From Clostridia bacterium (GTDB lineage Bacteria > Bacillota > Clostridia > Oscillospirales > CAG-272), in the NCBI GenBank assembly GCA_017453205.1, contig JAFTKO010000016.1, positions 1 to 64,000 on the forward strand: 64,000 nt of DNA. Direction: 5' to 3'. Position 1 is the stretch's first letter. Each line of letters starts with the position of its first letter. Made by a program: the position numbers and the translations under genes. Below are positions 1-10,612 of the stretch, one piece after another. Under the pieces are notes generated by a model that saw nothing but the letters and a program-made list of their open reading frames with translations, was not told the DNA's origin and made no database searches.

Positions 1-1656
<1,656 letters not shown>

Positions 1657-1695
1657 CACCGAATGTTATACCGTTTCTGATTGAAGGCACGCCGC

Positions 1696-1729
1696 TTGGG
1701 GTGAACCTGCTCTATCGCAGGCACCCCAA
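1696..1729. repeat. Long interrupted palindrome at recombinase 3' side
   Basis: TTGGGGTG (1696-1703) pairs with CACCCCAA (1722-1729) and CCTGC (1706-1710) with GCAGG (1717-1721), separated by a two-base bulge and a 6-nt loop. It is followed by TTTCTGTTT, so it can act as a terminator for the recombinase gene, and it could also mark the element end. A smaller imperfect inverted repeat overlaps the stop codon just upstream (about 1650-1673). Function is inferred. Confidence 0.6.
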
Positions 1730-1771
1730 CGACGGTGCTTTCTGTTTACTGGTATTTGTGAAAATACTTCT

Positions 1772-2584
1772 TTAAAACCAACCGATGATGATACGCACCA
1801 GGCGGATGAGCAAGGCGATCAACACCCAAACGGCGGCGAATGCGATGACGAGGCAGAAGATCGAGAGAACGCGCAGATTGAGGAGCCAAAGTCCCGAGAG
1901 GACGGGAGCTGCCACGCCCGCGATCGAGGTCACAAGGGCGAATACCGCAAGCATCAAAAGATAGACGGGGAGCGCGCCGAGACTGCCTTTGACGTCCGCC
2001 CAGCTCAGCGAGATATGCAGAGAGACGGGCAGGATGATCAGTACGCCGATGAGACTGCGGAGCCAATCGGTTTTGAAAGCACCGAGGATGGCGCGAAAGA
2101 GCGAAAGTACACCGCTTGTCAGCTCAGCCACGGTCGTACCGTCGGCGACCAGCGTGCGGGAGGAGGTAAGATAAGCGTCCCATTGTGAGGGAAAACAGAG
2201 CCAAAGCATCAAGATCACAACACCGAGTCCGCTAAAGATCGGACCGATGCCGATCAACAGGTTCCCAAATTGCGCCCAGGGGTTTTTGCGGTTGTAGCTG
2301 TGTTCCACATAGCCGTATACGCCATTTTCGGCGCGCGGTGACCATAGCTTCATTCTTGTGATCTTGTGACCGAACAACGGGCACATCACCGCGTGGCCGA
2401 GCTCATGCACCGGTGTGCCGATGATCGAGGTAATGTCAAATACGGCTCCCGATCCACTGCCCGAAAGCGAGGAAAAAGCCCGCGAGCAAAAGCGCACGGC
2501 AAAGCCGCAGACAACGAACACACCAAGCGTCAAAAGCAACAGCTTGCCCACATATAGGAGAAAATCGAATAAGACATTGCTCAT
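1772..2584 (-). CDS. Membrane protein with HELGH zinc-metalloprotease motif (M50-like)
   Basis: Predicted polytopic membrane protein of 270 residues. The N-terminal membrane segment spans about residues 8-30. H60-E-L-G-H64 is a classic zinc-binding HExxH, placed as in intramembrane M50-type metallopeptidases (TPVHELGHAVMCPLFGH). Hydrophobic stretches follow at about residues 107-130, 155-185, 200-230 and 240-268. Some M50-like proteins keep HExxH without proven protease activity, so catalysis is not certain, and I see no clear third ligand. It lies 18 nt downstream of the HAD gene and has a good Shine-Dalgarno (GGAGG), so it is probably the last gene of the minus-strand unit that starts at 7670. 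Confidence 0.7.
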   Translation of the reverse strand: MSNVLFDFLLYVGKLLLLTLGVFVVCGFAVRFCSRAFSSLSGSGSGAVFDITSIIGTPVHELGHAVMCPLFGHKITRMKLWSPRAENGVYGYVEHSYNRKNPWAQFGNLLIGIGPIFSGLGVVILMLWLCFPSQWDAYLTSSRTLVADGTTVAELTSGVLSLFRAILGAFKTDWLRSLIGVLIILPVSLHISLSWADVKGSLGALPVYLLMLAVFALVTSIAGVAAPVLSGLWLLNLRVLSIFCLVIAFAAVWVLIALLIRLVRIIIGWF

Positions 2585-2602
2585 GGAGCACCTCCGAGAG
2601 TA

Positions 2603-3325
2603 TCAGTTTTTTTCGGGGATCAGCCGGTTCAAATAGTCCGTGAGCGCCGCAAAATCACCGTGCGGGTAGTGGGAAATGTCCTCATCCTTTTTGTTGATGA
2701 TGCAGTCGGTCAGCAAAAAGACCTTCATGCCAAGTGTTTCTGCAATCATGTCCTCGCCCACGTCGTTGCCCACCATCAAGCATTCCTCGGCGGTCAGCTT
2801 CAGCTCGCGCAAAATGTCCTCGTAGTAGGCGGGATTGGGCTTGCAGTGGCGGGAATTTTCGTAGGTGGTGTAATGCGCGAAATCCTCGGGAGAAAGACCT
2901 GCCCAACGCATCCGCTTTTCGGTTGCGATGGAGGGGAAGATGGGATTGGTGGCAAGGGCGACGCGGATGCCGCGGGACTTGAGCAGCTCCACGACCTGCT
3001 TTGCTGCCGGCGTGTAACCGCAGCTTGCCGCAACCTTGTCAAAATCCTCGCGATAAAAAGCATCAAATACGGGGATATCCTCGCGCGCCTTTTCACCGAA
3101 CAGCTTGACAAAGCACTCCCAAAACGCGTCCTCATTCAGCTGTGAGCCGTCGTTTTTGACCATGGCGGCGGTACCCGACCAAATTCCCTCGATCAGCTTT
3201 TGCGGATCGTAACCGAGCGGCGCCAGTCTTTTGGCAAGACCGCCGAAATAGGCTTTGACAAATACGTTTTGATCCATCGGGAGCAGTGTTCCGTCAAGAT
3301 CGAATAATACGGTTGTGATTTTCAT
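2603..3325 (-). CDS. HAD-superfamily hydrolase
   Basis: Cytoplasmic haloacid dehalogenase-type phosphatase, 240 residues. Motif I is FDLDGT (D9 nucleophile, D11 acid/base), motif II is the Thr in ATNP, motif III is the Lys of KPNP, and motif IV is GNDVGEDM. The long stretch between motifs I and II is a helical cap (type C1). Substrate cannot be told from sequence. AAGGAG lies six bases before the ATG. The gene is 18 nt from its neighbours on either side, so it is very likely cotranscribed with the dehydratase-like gene and the HELGH membrane protein. Confidence 0.88.
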   Translation of the reverse strand: MKITTVLFDLDGTLLPMDQNVFVKAYFGGLAKRLAPLGYDPQKLIEGIWSGTAAMVKNDGSQLNEDAFWECFVKLFGEKAREDIPVFDAFYREDFDKVAASCGYTPAAKQVVELLKSRGIRVALATNPIFPSIATEKRMRWAGLSPEDFAHYTTYENSRHCKPNPAYYEDILRELKLTAEECLMVGNDVGEDMIAETLGMKVFLLTDCIINKKDEDISHYPHGDFAALTDYLNRLIPEKN

Positions 3326-3343
3326 TTGTTACTCCTTTTGGGT

Positions 3344-4648
3344 TTAAACGGAAAGTGCCGGTTCCTTGATCTTTTCGGGTTGCGGCACGGGGACGGGAGA
3401 TGCTTCCTCGGCGTCGCGTGCGTTGGCAAGCATCAGCTTGAGTCGATTCTCTTGATTGACCTGTGTCGCGCCGGGATCGTAGTCAATGGCAACAATATTG
3501 ACGTTGGGGAGCTTTTCCTTGATCGGCTTCATCATGCCCTTGCCGCAAATGTGGTTGGGCAGACAGCCAAAGGGTTGCGTACAAACAATGTTGTTAATGC
3601 CGCTGTCGGCAAGCTCCAGCATTTCGGCGGTGAGCAACCATCCCTCGCCCATCTTTGTGCCGTGATGGATGCACCCCTCCACCAAGGAGGCGGTATGGGG
3701 AAAGGGTGTGGGGGTGCGGAAATCGCTTTCCTCTTGCATGATGTCGATGAGATCGCTTACCTTTTTGTTAAAGAAGCGATAGGCAACGCCGTAGACCTTT
3801 GCCAACAGCTTGTGAATGCCGTAAAGACGCGCATCCTCCATGTTGTTGTAGACGACATAGAGACAAAAATCGAGAAGTCCCGGAATGATGACTTCGGCGC
3901 CCTCACGCACCAAAAATTCCTCGAGACGGTTGTTGCCGAGCGGCGAATATTTGACAAAGATCTCACCCACAATGCCAACCTTGGGCTTTTTGGTGCGCAC
4001 GACCTCCAGCTTGTTAAAGTCGCGCAGGATCTTGCGGTAGTTCTCCTTCACTTTTTTGTAGGAGAGCACGCGTGTGTGATACATTTCATTGGCAAGGTCG
4101 TGCGTCCAACGGTCGGCAAGCGCTTGCGCATCTCCCGTGTGAACCTCGTAGGGCTTGCACTGGTTGACCAAGGACATCAGCAGATCGGCATAGAGAATAC
4201 CGTACATCATGCGGTGGATCTTGGGAATATCCATCTTCCAACCGGGGTGCTTTTCGAGTCCCGAGAAGCTGAACGAGATGACGGGAACATAGCCGTAGCC
4301 CGCCTTTGCAAGCGCTTTGCGGAGGAGCGAGATGTAGTTGGAGGCACGACAGCCGCCACCGGTTTGGAACAGCAGGAGTGCAACCTTGTGAGGATCGTAT
4401 TTCCCGCTTTTGATGGCGTCAATAAACTGACCGATGACAAGCAATGCGGGATAGCAGGTGTCGTTGTGGACGTACTTGAGCCCCGTGTCGGCAATTTCTC
4501 GCCCGTCGGTGCGGAGCAACTCTATTTTGTAGCCGTAGTTGCGCATGACCTGAAGGATGAGCTCAAAGTGCATGGGCAACATATTGGGCACCAAAATGGT
4601 ATAGTCCTTTTTCATTTCTTTGGTAAATTGTATATAGTTGTTATCCAT
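3344..4648 (-). CDS. 2-hydroxyacyl-CoA dehydratase-like subunit (activase-associated)
   Basis: 434-residue protein matching the C-terminal half of the large 'acyl-CoA dehydratase activase-related' proteins of Clostridia, in which the BadF/HgdC-like ATPase and an HgdB-like part are usually one chain. Cysteines suited to an iron-sulfur cluster are visible (GGGCRASNY and CTQPFGCLPNHICGKG). The open frame runs on upstream to 5005, but that extension is the shadow of the next gene. The start at ATG 4648 has AAAGGA eight bases upstream. A degenerate copy of the dispersed hairpin family lies in the 106-nt gap to the activase gene. Probable role: partner subunit that the upstream ATPase reduces. The substrate is unknown. 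Confidence 0.75.
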   Translation of the reverse strand: MDNNYIQFTKEMKKDYTILVPNMLPMHFELILQVMRNYGYKIELLRTDGREIADTGLKYVHNDTCYPALLVIGQFIDAIKSGKYDPHKVALLLFQTGGGCRASNYISLLRKALAKAGYGYVPVISFSFSGLEKHPGWKMDIPKIHRMMYGILYADLLMSLVNQCKPYEVHTGDAQALADRWTHDLANEMYHTRVLSYKKVKENYRKILRDFNKLEVVRTKKPKVGIVGEIFVKYSPLGNNRLEEFLVREGAEVIIPGLLDFCLYVVYNNMEDARLYGIHKLLAKVYGVAYRFFNKKVSDLIDIMQEESDFRTPTPFPHTASLVEGCIHHGTKMGEGWLLTAEMLELADSGINNIVCTQPFGCLPNHICGKGMMKPIKEKLPNVNIVAIDYDPGATQVNQENRLKLMLANARDAEEASPVPVPQPEKIKEPALSV

Positions 4649-4701
4649 TACGGTTCCTTTCAAAATCATTTGAAGCTTGGAAACGGTAACGTATCCATGC
4701 A

Positions 4702-4751
4702 ATAAAGGTTCTTGGAGGTGTTGGAACCTTCTTTCAAGAAGGCTCGGACAA
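4702..4751 (-). repeat. Degenerate dispersed hairpin copy 1
   Basis: GTTCTTGGAGGTGTTGGAA then CCTTCTT (4727-4733), loop TC, AAGAAGG (4736-4742), followed by CTCGGAC. The base of the stem has decayed. It lies between the activase and the dehydratase-like gene, inside their operon. Confidence 0.65.
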
Positions 4752-4754
4752 AAA

Positions 4755-7670
4755 TCACTGCTCCAACGCACCGAGAAGTGAGCGCAGGCGGATGCGGACA
4801 GCGCCGAGGTTGGTGATCTCATCGATCTTGATCTGGGTGTAATATTTGCCTTTTTCCTCAAGGATCGAGCGGATCTCGTCGGTGGTGATGGCGTCGACGC
4901 CGCAACCGAAGGAGACGAGCTGAACGAGCTCGGTGTCAAGATGCTCGGTGGCGTAGCGAGCGGCGCGGTAGAGGCGCGCGTGGTAGGTCCACTGGTTGAG
5001 GACATGCACCGGCTGACGCTCGGTCAAGTGCGCGATGCTGTCCTCGCTGACTACCACAAAACCGAGAGAGACGGCAAGCTTGTCGATGCCGTGACCGATC
5101 TCGGGATCGATGTGATAGGGGCGTCCCGCGAGGATCATCACGCGCTTGTTGTTTTCACGCGCGTATTTTACTGCGTATTCACCCTCGTCGCGCACGGCTT
5201 TCATAAAGCGTCCGTAGGCGTCTCTTGCCGCTTTGACTGCGGCTTTGATCTCTGCCTTGGTGATGTCGGGATAGATGGGGGAGAGGGATTTGAGCACCCC
5301 GTTCGTTAGTTCTTTGTCGCTGTTGATATTGAGGTAGGGGTAGAGGAATTTCGTCTTTTGCAGATTTTCCACATTGCCCGCAAGCAGCTCGGAGTAGTAG
5401 GCGACCACAGGGCAGTTGTAGCAGTTATCGGCACTCTTTTCGTCCACGTTGTAGGTCAAACAGGGATAGAATACAATGTCGGAGTCTGCGGCAATCAGCT
5501 CCTCCACATGCCCGTGCATCAGCTTTGCGGGGTAGCAAGCAGTGTCGGAGGGAATTGAGAATTGCCCCTTTTCGTAGGTGTGGCGTGTGGATTGCTCGGA
5601 CGCGATGACGCGGAAACCGAGCGAGGTGAACAGCCCGTGCCAGAAAGGATAGAGCTCGTACATTCCCAGCGCCATCGGAATGCCGACGGTGCCGCGCGAG
5701 CCGTCACCGGGGGTCAGATTTTTCAAGTAGGCGCGTTTGAACGCGTGCAGATTGGGGACACTTTCTGATTTGGACGTGTCGTAGCCCAAGCCGCGCTCAC
5801 ACTGGTTGCCCGAGATGTATTTTTTGTTGTCACCAAAGCGATTGACGGTCAAACGGCAGTGGTTGGTACAGCCCTTGCAGGTGGCTGCTTTGGCGGTGTG
5901 CTCAAAGACTGCGAGACGGTCGGGGGGGATCAGCGTGGAATAGGTCACCTTTTGTGCGTAGAGCGCCGCGCCGTAAGCACCCATCAGCCCCGCAATGGCG
6001 GGACGGATCACGTCCTTGCCCAGCTCGCGCTCGAATGCACGGAGCACGGCGTCGTTATAGAACGTACCGCCCTGTACGACAATGTGTTCTCCCAATTCAT
6101 CGGGAGAACCCGCGCGAATCACCTTGTAGATCGCGTTTTTCACCACGCTGACCGAAAGTCCCGCCGAGATATCCTCCACGGTAGCGCCGTCCTTTTGCGA
6201 CTGCTTGACCGAGGAGTTCATAAACACGGTGCAACGGCTGCCAAGGTCAACGGGCGCGTTTGCAAACAGCCCGCGACGCGCGAACTCGGCAATGCCGTAG
6301 CCCATAGATTTTGCAAAGGTCTCAACAAAGGAGCCGCACCCCGAGGAACAAGCCTCGTTGAGCATGATGCTGTCGATAGCACCCCCGCGAATGCGGAAGC
6401 ATTTGATGTCTTGACCGCCGATGTCGAGAATGAAATCGACATCGGGACGGAAGAATTTTGCGGCGGTGTAGTGTGCAATGGTCTCTACTACCCCAAGGTC
6501 GACGCCAAACGCTGCGCGGATCAGTTCTTCGCCGTAGCCGGTTACGGCACTGCCCGTGATGCGGATACGGTCACCGCAAAGTGCGTAGATATGTTCCAGT
6601 TGTTCCTTGACCACCGCCACGGGATTGCCGAGGTTGGAGGCGTAGTAGGAGTAAAGAATTTCATTTTGCGCCGAGAGTAACACCAGCTTGGTGGTGGTAC
6701 TGCCGCAGTCGATGCCGAGGGTAGCATTGCCCGTGTAGGTCGCGGGATCGGTCTCCTTGACGGTGGCTTTTGCGTGACGCGCGGCAAAGGCGTCGTATTC
6801 CGCTTGCGTTTCAAACAGGGGAGCCAAACGGCTGACTATGGGAGCGGCAGAAAGGCTGCTGCGGATCGCGTTGCAGAGCGCGGAGAAGGTCAGCGTCGTT
6901 TGGTTCTTTTCGGCATACAGCGACGCACCCAAGGCAACGGCAAAGCGACCGTCCTCGGGGAACACCGCATTCTCGTCGGAAAGCCCGAGCGTCTCTTGAA
7001 AACGCTGTTGCAAGCCCTTGCAGTAGTAGAGCGGACCGCCGAGAAAGAGCACCTTGCCCGTGATCTTGCGTCCGCGCGCCAAGCCCGCAATGGTTTGGTT
7101 GACCACGGCTTGGAAGATGCTTGCCGAAATATCTTCTTTGCGCGCACCTTGGTTGAGCAGCGGCTGGATGTCGGTTTTTGCAAAGACGCCGCAACGTGAG
7201 GCGATGGGGTAGATACGCTGATGCGAAAGACTGAGTTTGTCCATCTCGTCTACCGTGACATTGAGTAGAGTAGCCATCTGATCGATGAAGGCGCCCGTAC
7301 CGCCTGCACAGGAGCCGTTCATACGCTCGTCGGTGCCGCCCTCAAAAAAGATGATTTTTGCATCCTCTCCTCCCAGTTCGATGACCGCGGAGGTGTCAGG
7401 GGCAATGCGCTTGACCGCCTCGCCTGTGGCAAAGACCTCTTGCACGAAAGCAAGGTTGGCACTTTGCGCAAGTCCCAGTCCCGCAGAGCCGGAAATGGCG
7501 ACCGCAAGCGTTTCGTTCTCACTCACATTCGGCATCATTGCCAGCATGTCCAGTGTTTTTTGGCGCACCTGTGAGAAGTGACGCTCGTATTTTTCGTATA
7601 AAATTCGATTCCCTTCACGAAGCACCAGCTTCGCCGTGGTAGACCCGATATCGATACCAAGTGTTTTCAT
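4755..7670 (-). CDS. Acyl-CoA dehydratase activase, double BadF/HgdC-type ATPase
   Basis: 971 residues. Two tandem ASKHA-fold activase domains each begin with a DxGSTTxK phosphate loop (residues near 7 and 325). Each carries the two cysteines that bridge a [4Fe-4S] cluster in HgdC: SCAGGTG with SRCGVF in the first, ACSSGCGSF with SRCTVF in the second. The remaining ~400 residues form the DUF2229-type region, with a further Cys group (TCKGCTNHC) and another near CYNCPVV. Known homologues use ATP hydrolysis to drive single-electron reduction of 2-hydroxyacyl-CoA dehydratases. It is the first gene of a four-gene minus-strand unit. The ATP and Fe-S roles are well supported by motif; the physiological substrate is not. 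Confidence 0.88.
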   Translation of the reverse strand: MKTLGIDIGSTTAKLVLREGNRILYEKYERHFSQVRQKTLDMLAMMPNVSENETLAVAISGSAGLGLAQSANLAFVQEVFATGEAVKRIAPDTSAVIELGGEDAKIIFFEGGTDERMNGSCAGGTGAFIDQMATLLNVTVDEMDKLSLSHQRIYPIASRCGVFAKTDIQPLLNQGARKEDISASIFQAVVNQTIAGLARGRKITGKVLFLGGPLYYCKGLQQRFQETLGLSDENAVFPEDGRFAVALGASLYAEKNQTTLTFSALCNAIRSSLSAAPIVSRLAPLFETQAEYDAFAARHAKATVKETDPATYTGNATLGIDCGSTTTKLVLLSAQNEILYSYYASNLGNPVAVVKEQLEHIYALCGDRIRITGSAVTGYGEELIRAAFGVDLGVVETIAHYTAAKFFRPDVDFILDIGGQDIKCFRIRGGAIDSIMLNEACSSGCGSFVETFAKSMGYGIAEFARRGLFANAPVDLGSRCTVFMNSSVKQSQKDGATVEDISAGLSVSVVKNAIYKVIRAGSPDELGEHIVVQGGTFYNDAVLRAFERELGKDVIRPAIAGLMGAYGAALYAQKVTYSTLIPPDRLAVFEHTAKAATCKGCTNHCRLTVNRFGDNKKYISGNQCERGLGYDTSKSESVPNLHAFKRAYLKNLTPGDGSRGTVGIPMALGMYELYPFWHGLFTSLGFRVIASEQSTRHTYEKGQFSIPSDTACYPAKLMHGHVEELIAADSDIVFYPCLTYNVDEKSADNCYNCPVVAYYSELLAGNVENLQKTKFLYPYLNINSDKELTNGVLKSLSPIYPDITKAEIKAAVKAARDAYGRFMKAVRDEGEYAVKYARENNKRVMILAGRPYHIDPEIGHGIDKLAVSLGFVVVSEDSIAHLTERQPVHVLNQWTYHARLYRAARYATEHLDTELVQLVSFGCGVDAITTDEIRSILEEKGKYYTQIKIDEITNLGAVRIRLRSLLGALEQ

Positions 7671-7828
7671 GTACGACCTTTCGCACCTTTCTGCGATAAT
7701 TTACCTTTCATTATATCAATAAAACATGAACTGCGTATGAATAAAAAAGTATTTTTGGAAGATAGGAATACGAATTTTTTCAATCAATTTGAAAGTGCAA
7801 TAATTTTTTTATAATCTTTAAAAAAAGG

Positions 7829-7857
7829 TTGACAGAAAAAACCAAATGATGTATAAT
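7829..7857 (+). promoter_or_regulatory. Sigma-A promoter of the GH43 gene
   Basis: TTGACA at 7829-7834 and TATAAT at 7852-7857 with a 17-bp spacer, a full consensus promoter. A GGGGGGA ribosome binding site precedes the ATG at 7901. Confidence 0.9.
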
Positions 7858-7900
7858 TAAACAGAGCTTATGCCGCAAATATCAAACAGGGGGGAAGATA

Positions 7901-8842
7901 ATGAAATTTTCCAATTTGAACATTTCCGTAAAAGACTTGAAAAAAGCGATCCCTGCCGAGTTATCGGTGAAGAAAAATGAAAAGCTTGCTTGCAGAGATC
8001 CGTTTATTTTGCTGTACGGTGACAAATATTATCTGTATCGCAGTGCGGGTGCGGCGGGAATACAGTGCTGTGTCAGCGATGATCTTGAAAATTGGTCAAC
8101 TCCGATCACGGTGTTTACGCCGCCTGCCGATTTTCACGGGGTCAAGGACTTTTTCTGGGCGCCCGAATGCCATTATTACAAGGGCAATTTTTATATTTTT
8201 ACATCCGTCTTTTCTTCGGTCAGCAATCACCGCAACGTGTCGGTCTACCGTGCCGACAATCCGTTGGGACCCTTTGAGGATATCGCCAACGGCTCCGTGA
8301 CGCCGAGTGAATGGGATACCATCGACGGTACGCTTTACGTGGATGGCAAGGGTCAGCCTTGGCTGGTATTCGTGCACGAATGGACCAGCATGCCCGACAA
8401 AAACGGTTCGATGGCGATTGCAAAGCTTTCCGACGATCTGACGCACTTGGTCAGCGAGCCTGTCGACATTTTCCGTGCCCGTGATAAGGAATGGGCGACG
8501 CACGGTGTTACCGACGGTCCGTATCTTTACCGCACCGAGGAGGGACGGCTTTTGATGATCTGGTCGAATTTCAGTAAAAACGGCTATGTGATTGCAAAGG
8601 TCTACTCCGAAAGCGGGGAGATCGAAGGACCTTGGAAGCATGAGGACGAATTTTTGTATGCCAAAGGACTCAAGCCCACGTACACCGTAGACGGCGGACA
8701 CGGTATGATCTTTCAAAAGAAGGACGGGACCACGGTGCTTTCCTTCCACGGTCCCAATGCCAAGCAGTCCAACGGTGATTTTGAGCATCTGATCCTCAAA
8801 ACGATCGTCGAGATCGACGGTACGATCCGATTGGCGGATTGA
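7901..8842 (+). CDS. Glycoside hydrolase family 43-like protein
   Basis: 313-residue cytoplasmic protein (no signal peptide) with the five-bladed beta-propeller signature of GH43/clan F. CRDPFIL puts the likely catalytic base at D33, WAPECHYYKG marks the second blade, DGTLYVD contains the likely pKa-modulating Asp, and a Glu/Asp pair is present around TDGPYLYR. Family members cleave arabinose or xylose side chains of plant polysaccharides; exact specificity is not visible. It is transcribed alone from a consensus promoter and ends in a strong terminator. A cytoplasmic location would suit short imported oligosaccharides. Confidence 0.85.
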   Translation: MKFSNLNISVKDLKKAIPAELSVKKNEKLACRDPFILLYGDKYYLYRSAGAAGIQCCVSDDLENWSTPITVFTPPADFHGVKDFFWAPECHYYKGNFYIFTSVFSSVSNHRNVSVYRADNPLGPFEDIANGSVTPSEWDTIDGTLYVDGKGQPWLVFVHEWTSMPDKNGSMAIAKLSDDLTHLVSEPVDIFRARDKEWATHGVTDGPYLYRTEEGRLLMIWSNFSKNGYVIAKVYSESGEIEGPWKHEDEFLYAKGLKPTYTVDGGHGMIFQKKDGTTVLSFHGPNAKQSNGDFEHLILKTIVEIDGTIRLAD

Positions 8843-8946
8843 GCGGGTTTTCCGACAATACAGCTTGCTTATTATCTATGACACCACGAAAAAAGCAGGA
8901 CCGCAAATGCGCCCTGCATATAAAACAGTAATATTTGAATTTCTTG

Positions 8947-8984
8947 GAACAGGCATGATTTCGGTCATGCCTGTTCTGTTTTTA
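8947..8984 (+). terminator. Rho-independent terminator after GH43 gene
   Basis: Twelve-base perfect stem, 8947-8958 with 8965-8976, loop TTTCGG, followed by a T-rich tract. The rest of the 304-bp gap from 8843 to 9146 holds only a weak GCAGG/CCTGC hairpin and no convincing ORF. Confidence 0.88.
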
Positions 8985-9106
8985 TTGATTTCGAGTAATA
9001 GGTTTCGTGCGATATCACCTCTTGTAGAGTCTTATCCCACAGCTTTTTACCAATTTCAATAGATTTTCAAAAATGGTAAACAGAAATTCACAAATTGTTT
9101 TCATTC

Positions 9107-9145
9107 AAAAACGCACCCCTGTTCAACGAACAAGGGTGCGTTTTT
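9107..9145. terminator. Bidirectional terminator of the tRNA-Leu gene
   Basis: AAAAACGCACCC (9107-9118) pairs perfectly with GGGTGCGTTTTT, with an inner TGTTC/GAACA stem. T-tracts flank both sides. It sits two bases beyond the tRNA 3' end on the minus strand. Confidence 0.88.
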
Positions 9146-9146
9146 G

Positions 9147-9233
9147 TGGTGCCGGTGGTCGGGGTCGAACCGACACGGTATCGCTACCACTGGATTTTGA
9201 GTCCAGCACGTCTGCCAATTCCATCACACCGGC
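9147..9233 (-). tRNA. tRNA-Leu (CAA anticodon)
   Basis: Read on the minus strand, this is an 87-nt class II tRNA with 7-bp acceptor stem GCCGGTG/CACCGGC, discriminator A and an encoded CCA. The anticodon loop CTCAAAA gives anticodon CAA. The variable arm is long (class II, as in Leu) and GGTTCGACCCC is the T arm. A promoter lies directly upstream (TATAAT 9252-9247, TTGATT 9275-9270, 17-bp spacer) and a terminator directly downstream, so it is an independent unit. Confidence 0.96.
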
Positions 9234-9246
9234 GTGTGACGTTGAT

Positions 9247-9275
9247 ATTATAGCACAAACGAACTCAAAAATCAA
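9247..9275 (-). promoter_or_regulatory. Promoter of tRNA-Leu
   Basis: Reverse-strand TTGATT (9275-9270) and TATAAT (9252-9247), 17-bp spacer, 13 bases before the mature tRNA 5' end. Confidence 0.8.
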
Positions 9276-9310
9276 GTGTTTTTTGAAAAAAATATTTTTT
9301 TATTGTGAGA

Positions 9311-10441
9311 TTATTTTTCGAGAGCCTCGTAAGTCAGGTCGCATACCATCGGATGTACGGTATGATAGACGTAGTTACAGCTGCGGACATGGGTTCCGAA
9401 GTAGAGCGCGAGCTGTTTTTGGGTGTCAACCAGTGCATAGGAGCCTGTAGCGCCGTCCCAGCCAAACTCACCCACCGTGGAGCGAGAGTTGGAAGCAAGC
9501 GGATTGACATGGACTCTGCCGCAAAGTCCCCAACCGTAGCCGAAAAGTCTGGTGGCTCCGAATTGCGGTCTGGCACAGTCGGGCAGACGGTTGACCGTCA
9601 TCATGTTCACGGTCTCGGGCTTGAGCAAGCGGTAACCGTTTGGCGATGTTCCGCCGCAGGCAAGTGCTGTCATCAGCTTGATCTGATCATCCACACTGCT
9701 GTAAAGTCCCGCTCCGCCGCTGTCGTAGACATCCGAGAGAATGTATTGCAGATCGACCGGGGCAGGCGTGGCGGTCATCAATTGGTTGGTATAGGTGTAG
9801 TAGGTCCACAGACGGGGGCGGAGCTCCTCGGGCAGATGATAACCCGTGTTCTTCATCTCGAGGGGATCAAAGATGTATTTTTGCACATAGTCGGCAAAAC
9901 GCATTTCGGAGGCGACCTCCACCACCGCCGCAAGAACATCATGGCAAAGGCTGTACAGATAACGCGTGCCGGGCTCAAACTCGAGCGGCATTTCCGCAAA
10001 GGCGTTGACCAGACGTAGGGTAGTGGGCTCGGACGATTGCTGAATGCGCACGATGGGCGCGGTGTTGATTTTGTAGTTCAGCCCGCCCGTCATGGTAAAC
10101 AGGTGCAGAACGGTCATCACGTTTTGCGCGGGCACGGGATTGCCCTTGGCGTCCTTGACTGTGAGGTAAGCGTAAGCAGGCAGGTATTTGGAGACGGGAT
10201 CGTCCAATGCGATCTTTCCCTCTTCCACCAACCGCATGGCGGCGACACAAGCGGTGATCTTGGAAACCGAAAAAACGTAATAAAGGTCATCATTGGTGAT
10301 GGGGCGCTTGGTTTCGGCGTCGGCGTAGCCCGCACTGTGGCGAAAGACCGTCTTGCCACCCAAGGTGACGGCGGTATCACTGACGGGGATCCCCAACTCG
10401 GGGAGAACGTCCAGGTATTTTTCCAGCTTTGTAAAATCCAT
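9311..10441 (-). CDS. Serine hydrolase, beta-lactamase class C / esterase family
   Basis: 376 residues, no signal peptide. S58-V-S-K61 is the SxxK active-site tetrad, in the usual context FSVSKITACVAAMRLVEEGKI. Y163-S-L is the expected second motif (Y-S/A-N type, with Leu in place of Asn). The family includes cytosolic esterases, peptidases and class C beta-lactamases. Without an export signal an antibiotic-resistance role is unlikely, and an esterase or amidase role is more plausible. It is a single gene divergent from rpoB. Confidence 0.83.
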   Translation of the reverse strand: MDFTKLEKYLDVLPELGIPVSDTAVTLGGKTVFRHSAGYADAETKRPITNDDLYYVFSVSKITACVAAMRLVEEGKIALDDPVSKYLPAYAYLTVKDAKGNPVPAQNVMTVLHLFTMTGGLNYKINTAPIVRIQQSSEPTTLRLVNAFAEMPLEFEPGTRYLYSLCHDVLAAVVEVASEMRFADYVQKYIFDPLEMKNTGYHLPEELRPRLWTYYTYTNQLMTATPAPVDLQYILSDVYDSGGAGLYSSVDDQIKLMTALACGGTSPNGYRLLKPETVNMMTVNRLPDCARPQFGATRLFGYGWGLCGRVHVNPLASNSRSTVGEFGWDGATGSYALVDTQKQLALYFGTHVRSCNYVYHTVHPMVCDLTYEALEK

Positions 10442-10583
10442 TTTCGTTTTTCCTTTCTTTGGCGATTTTATACTTTTTATATATTATACCACCGTCTATT
10501 GCCGATGTCAACAAAAAATATTTTGTGAAAAAAAGAAAAAAATTTAAAAAATCAAGTTTTTTATGGAAAATGCGAAAAAGCTC

Positions 10584-10612
10584 TTGACAAACAAAGAAAT
10601 TTATGCTAAAAT
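10584..10612 (+). promoter_or_regulatory. Promoter and long leader of rpoBC
   Basis: TTGACA (10584-10589), 17-bp spacer, TAAAAT (10607-10612). Transcription from here would give a leader of about 160 nt before rpoB, with a CAAATTG/CAATTTG hairpin near 10665-10687. The rest of the 337-bp gap from 10442 to 10778 is AT-rich and shows no ORF that I trust. Confidence 0.75.

Noticed and set aside
3326..4705. 459-codon open frame opposite the dehydratase-like gene
   Set aside because: Shadow of a GC-rich gene: no start signals, no family pattern, and the minus-strand gene has clear motifs.
9311..10441. Beta-lactamase resistance gene
   Set aside because: SxxK is present but there is no signal peptide and the YxN motif is YSL; a cytosolic esterase is more likely.
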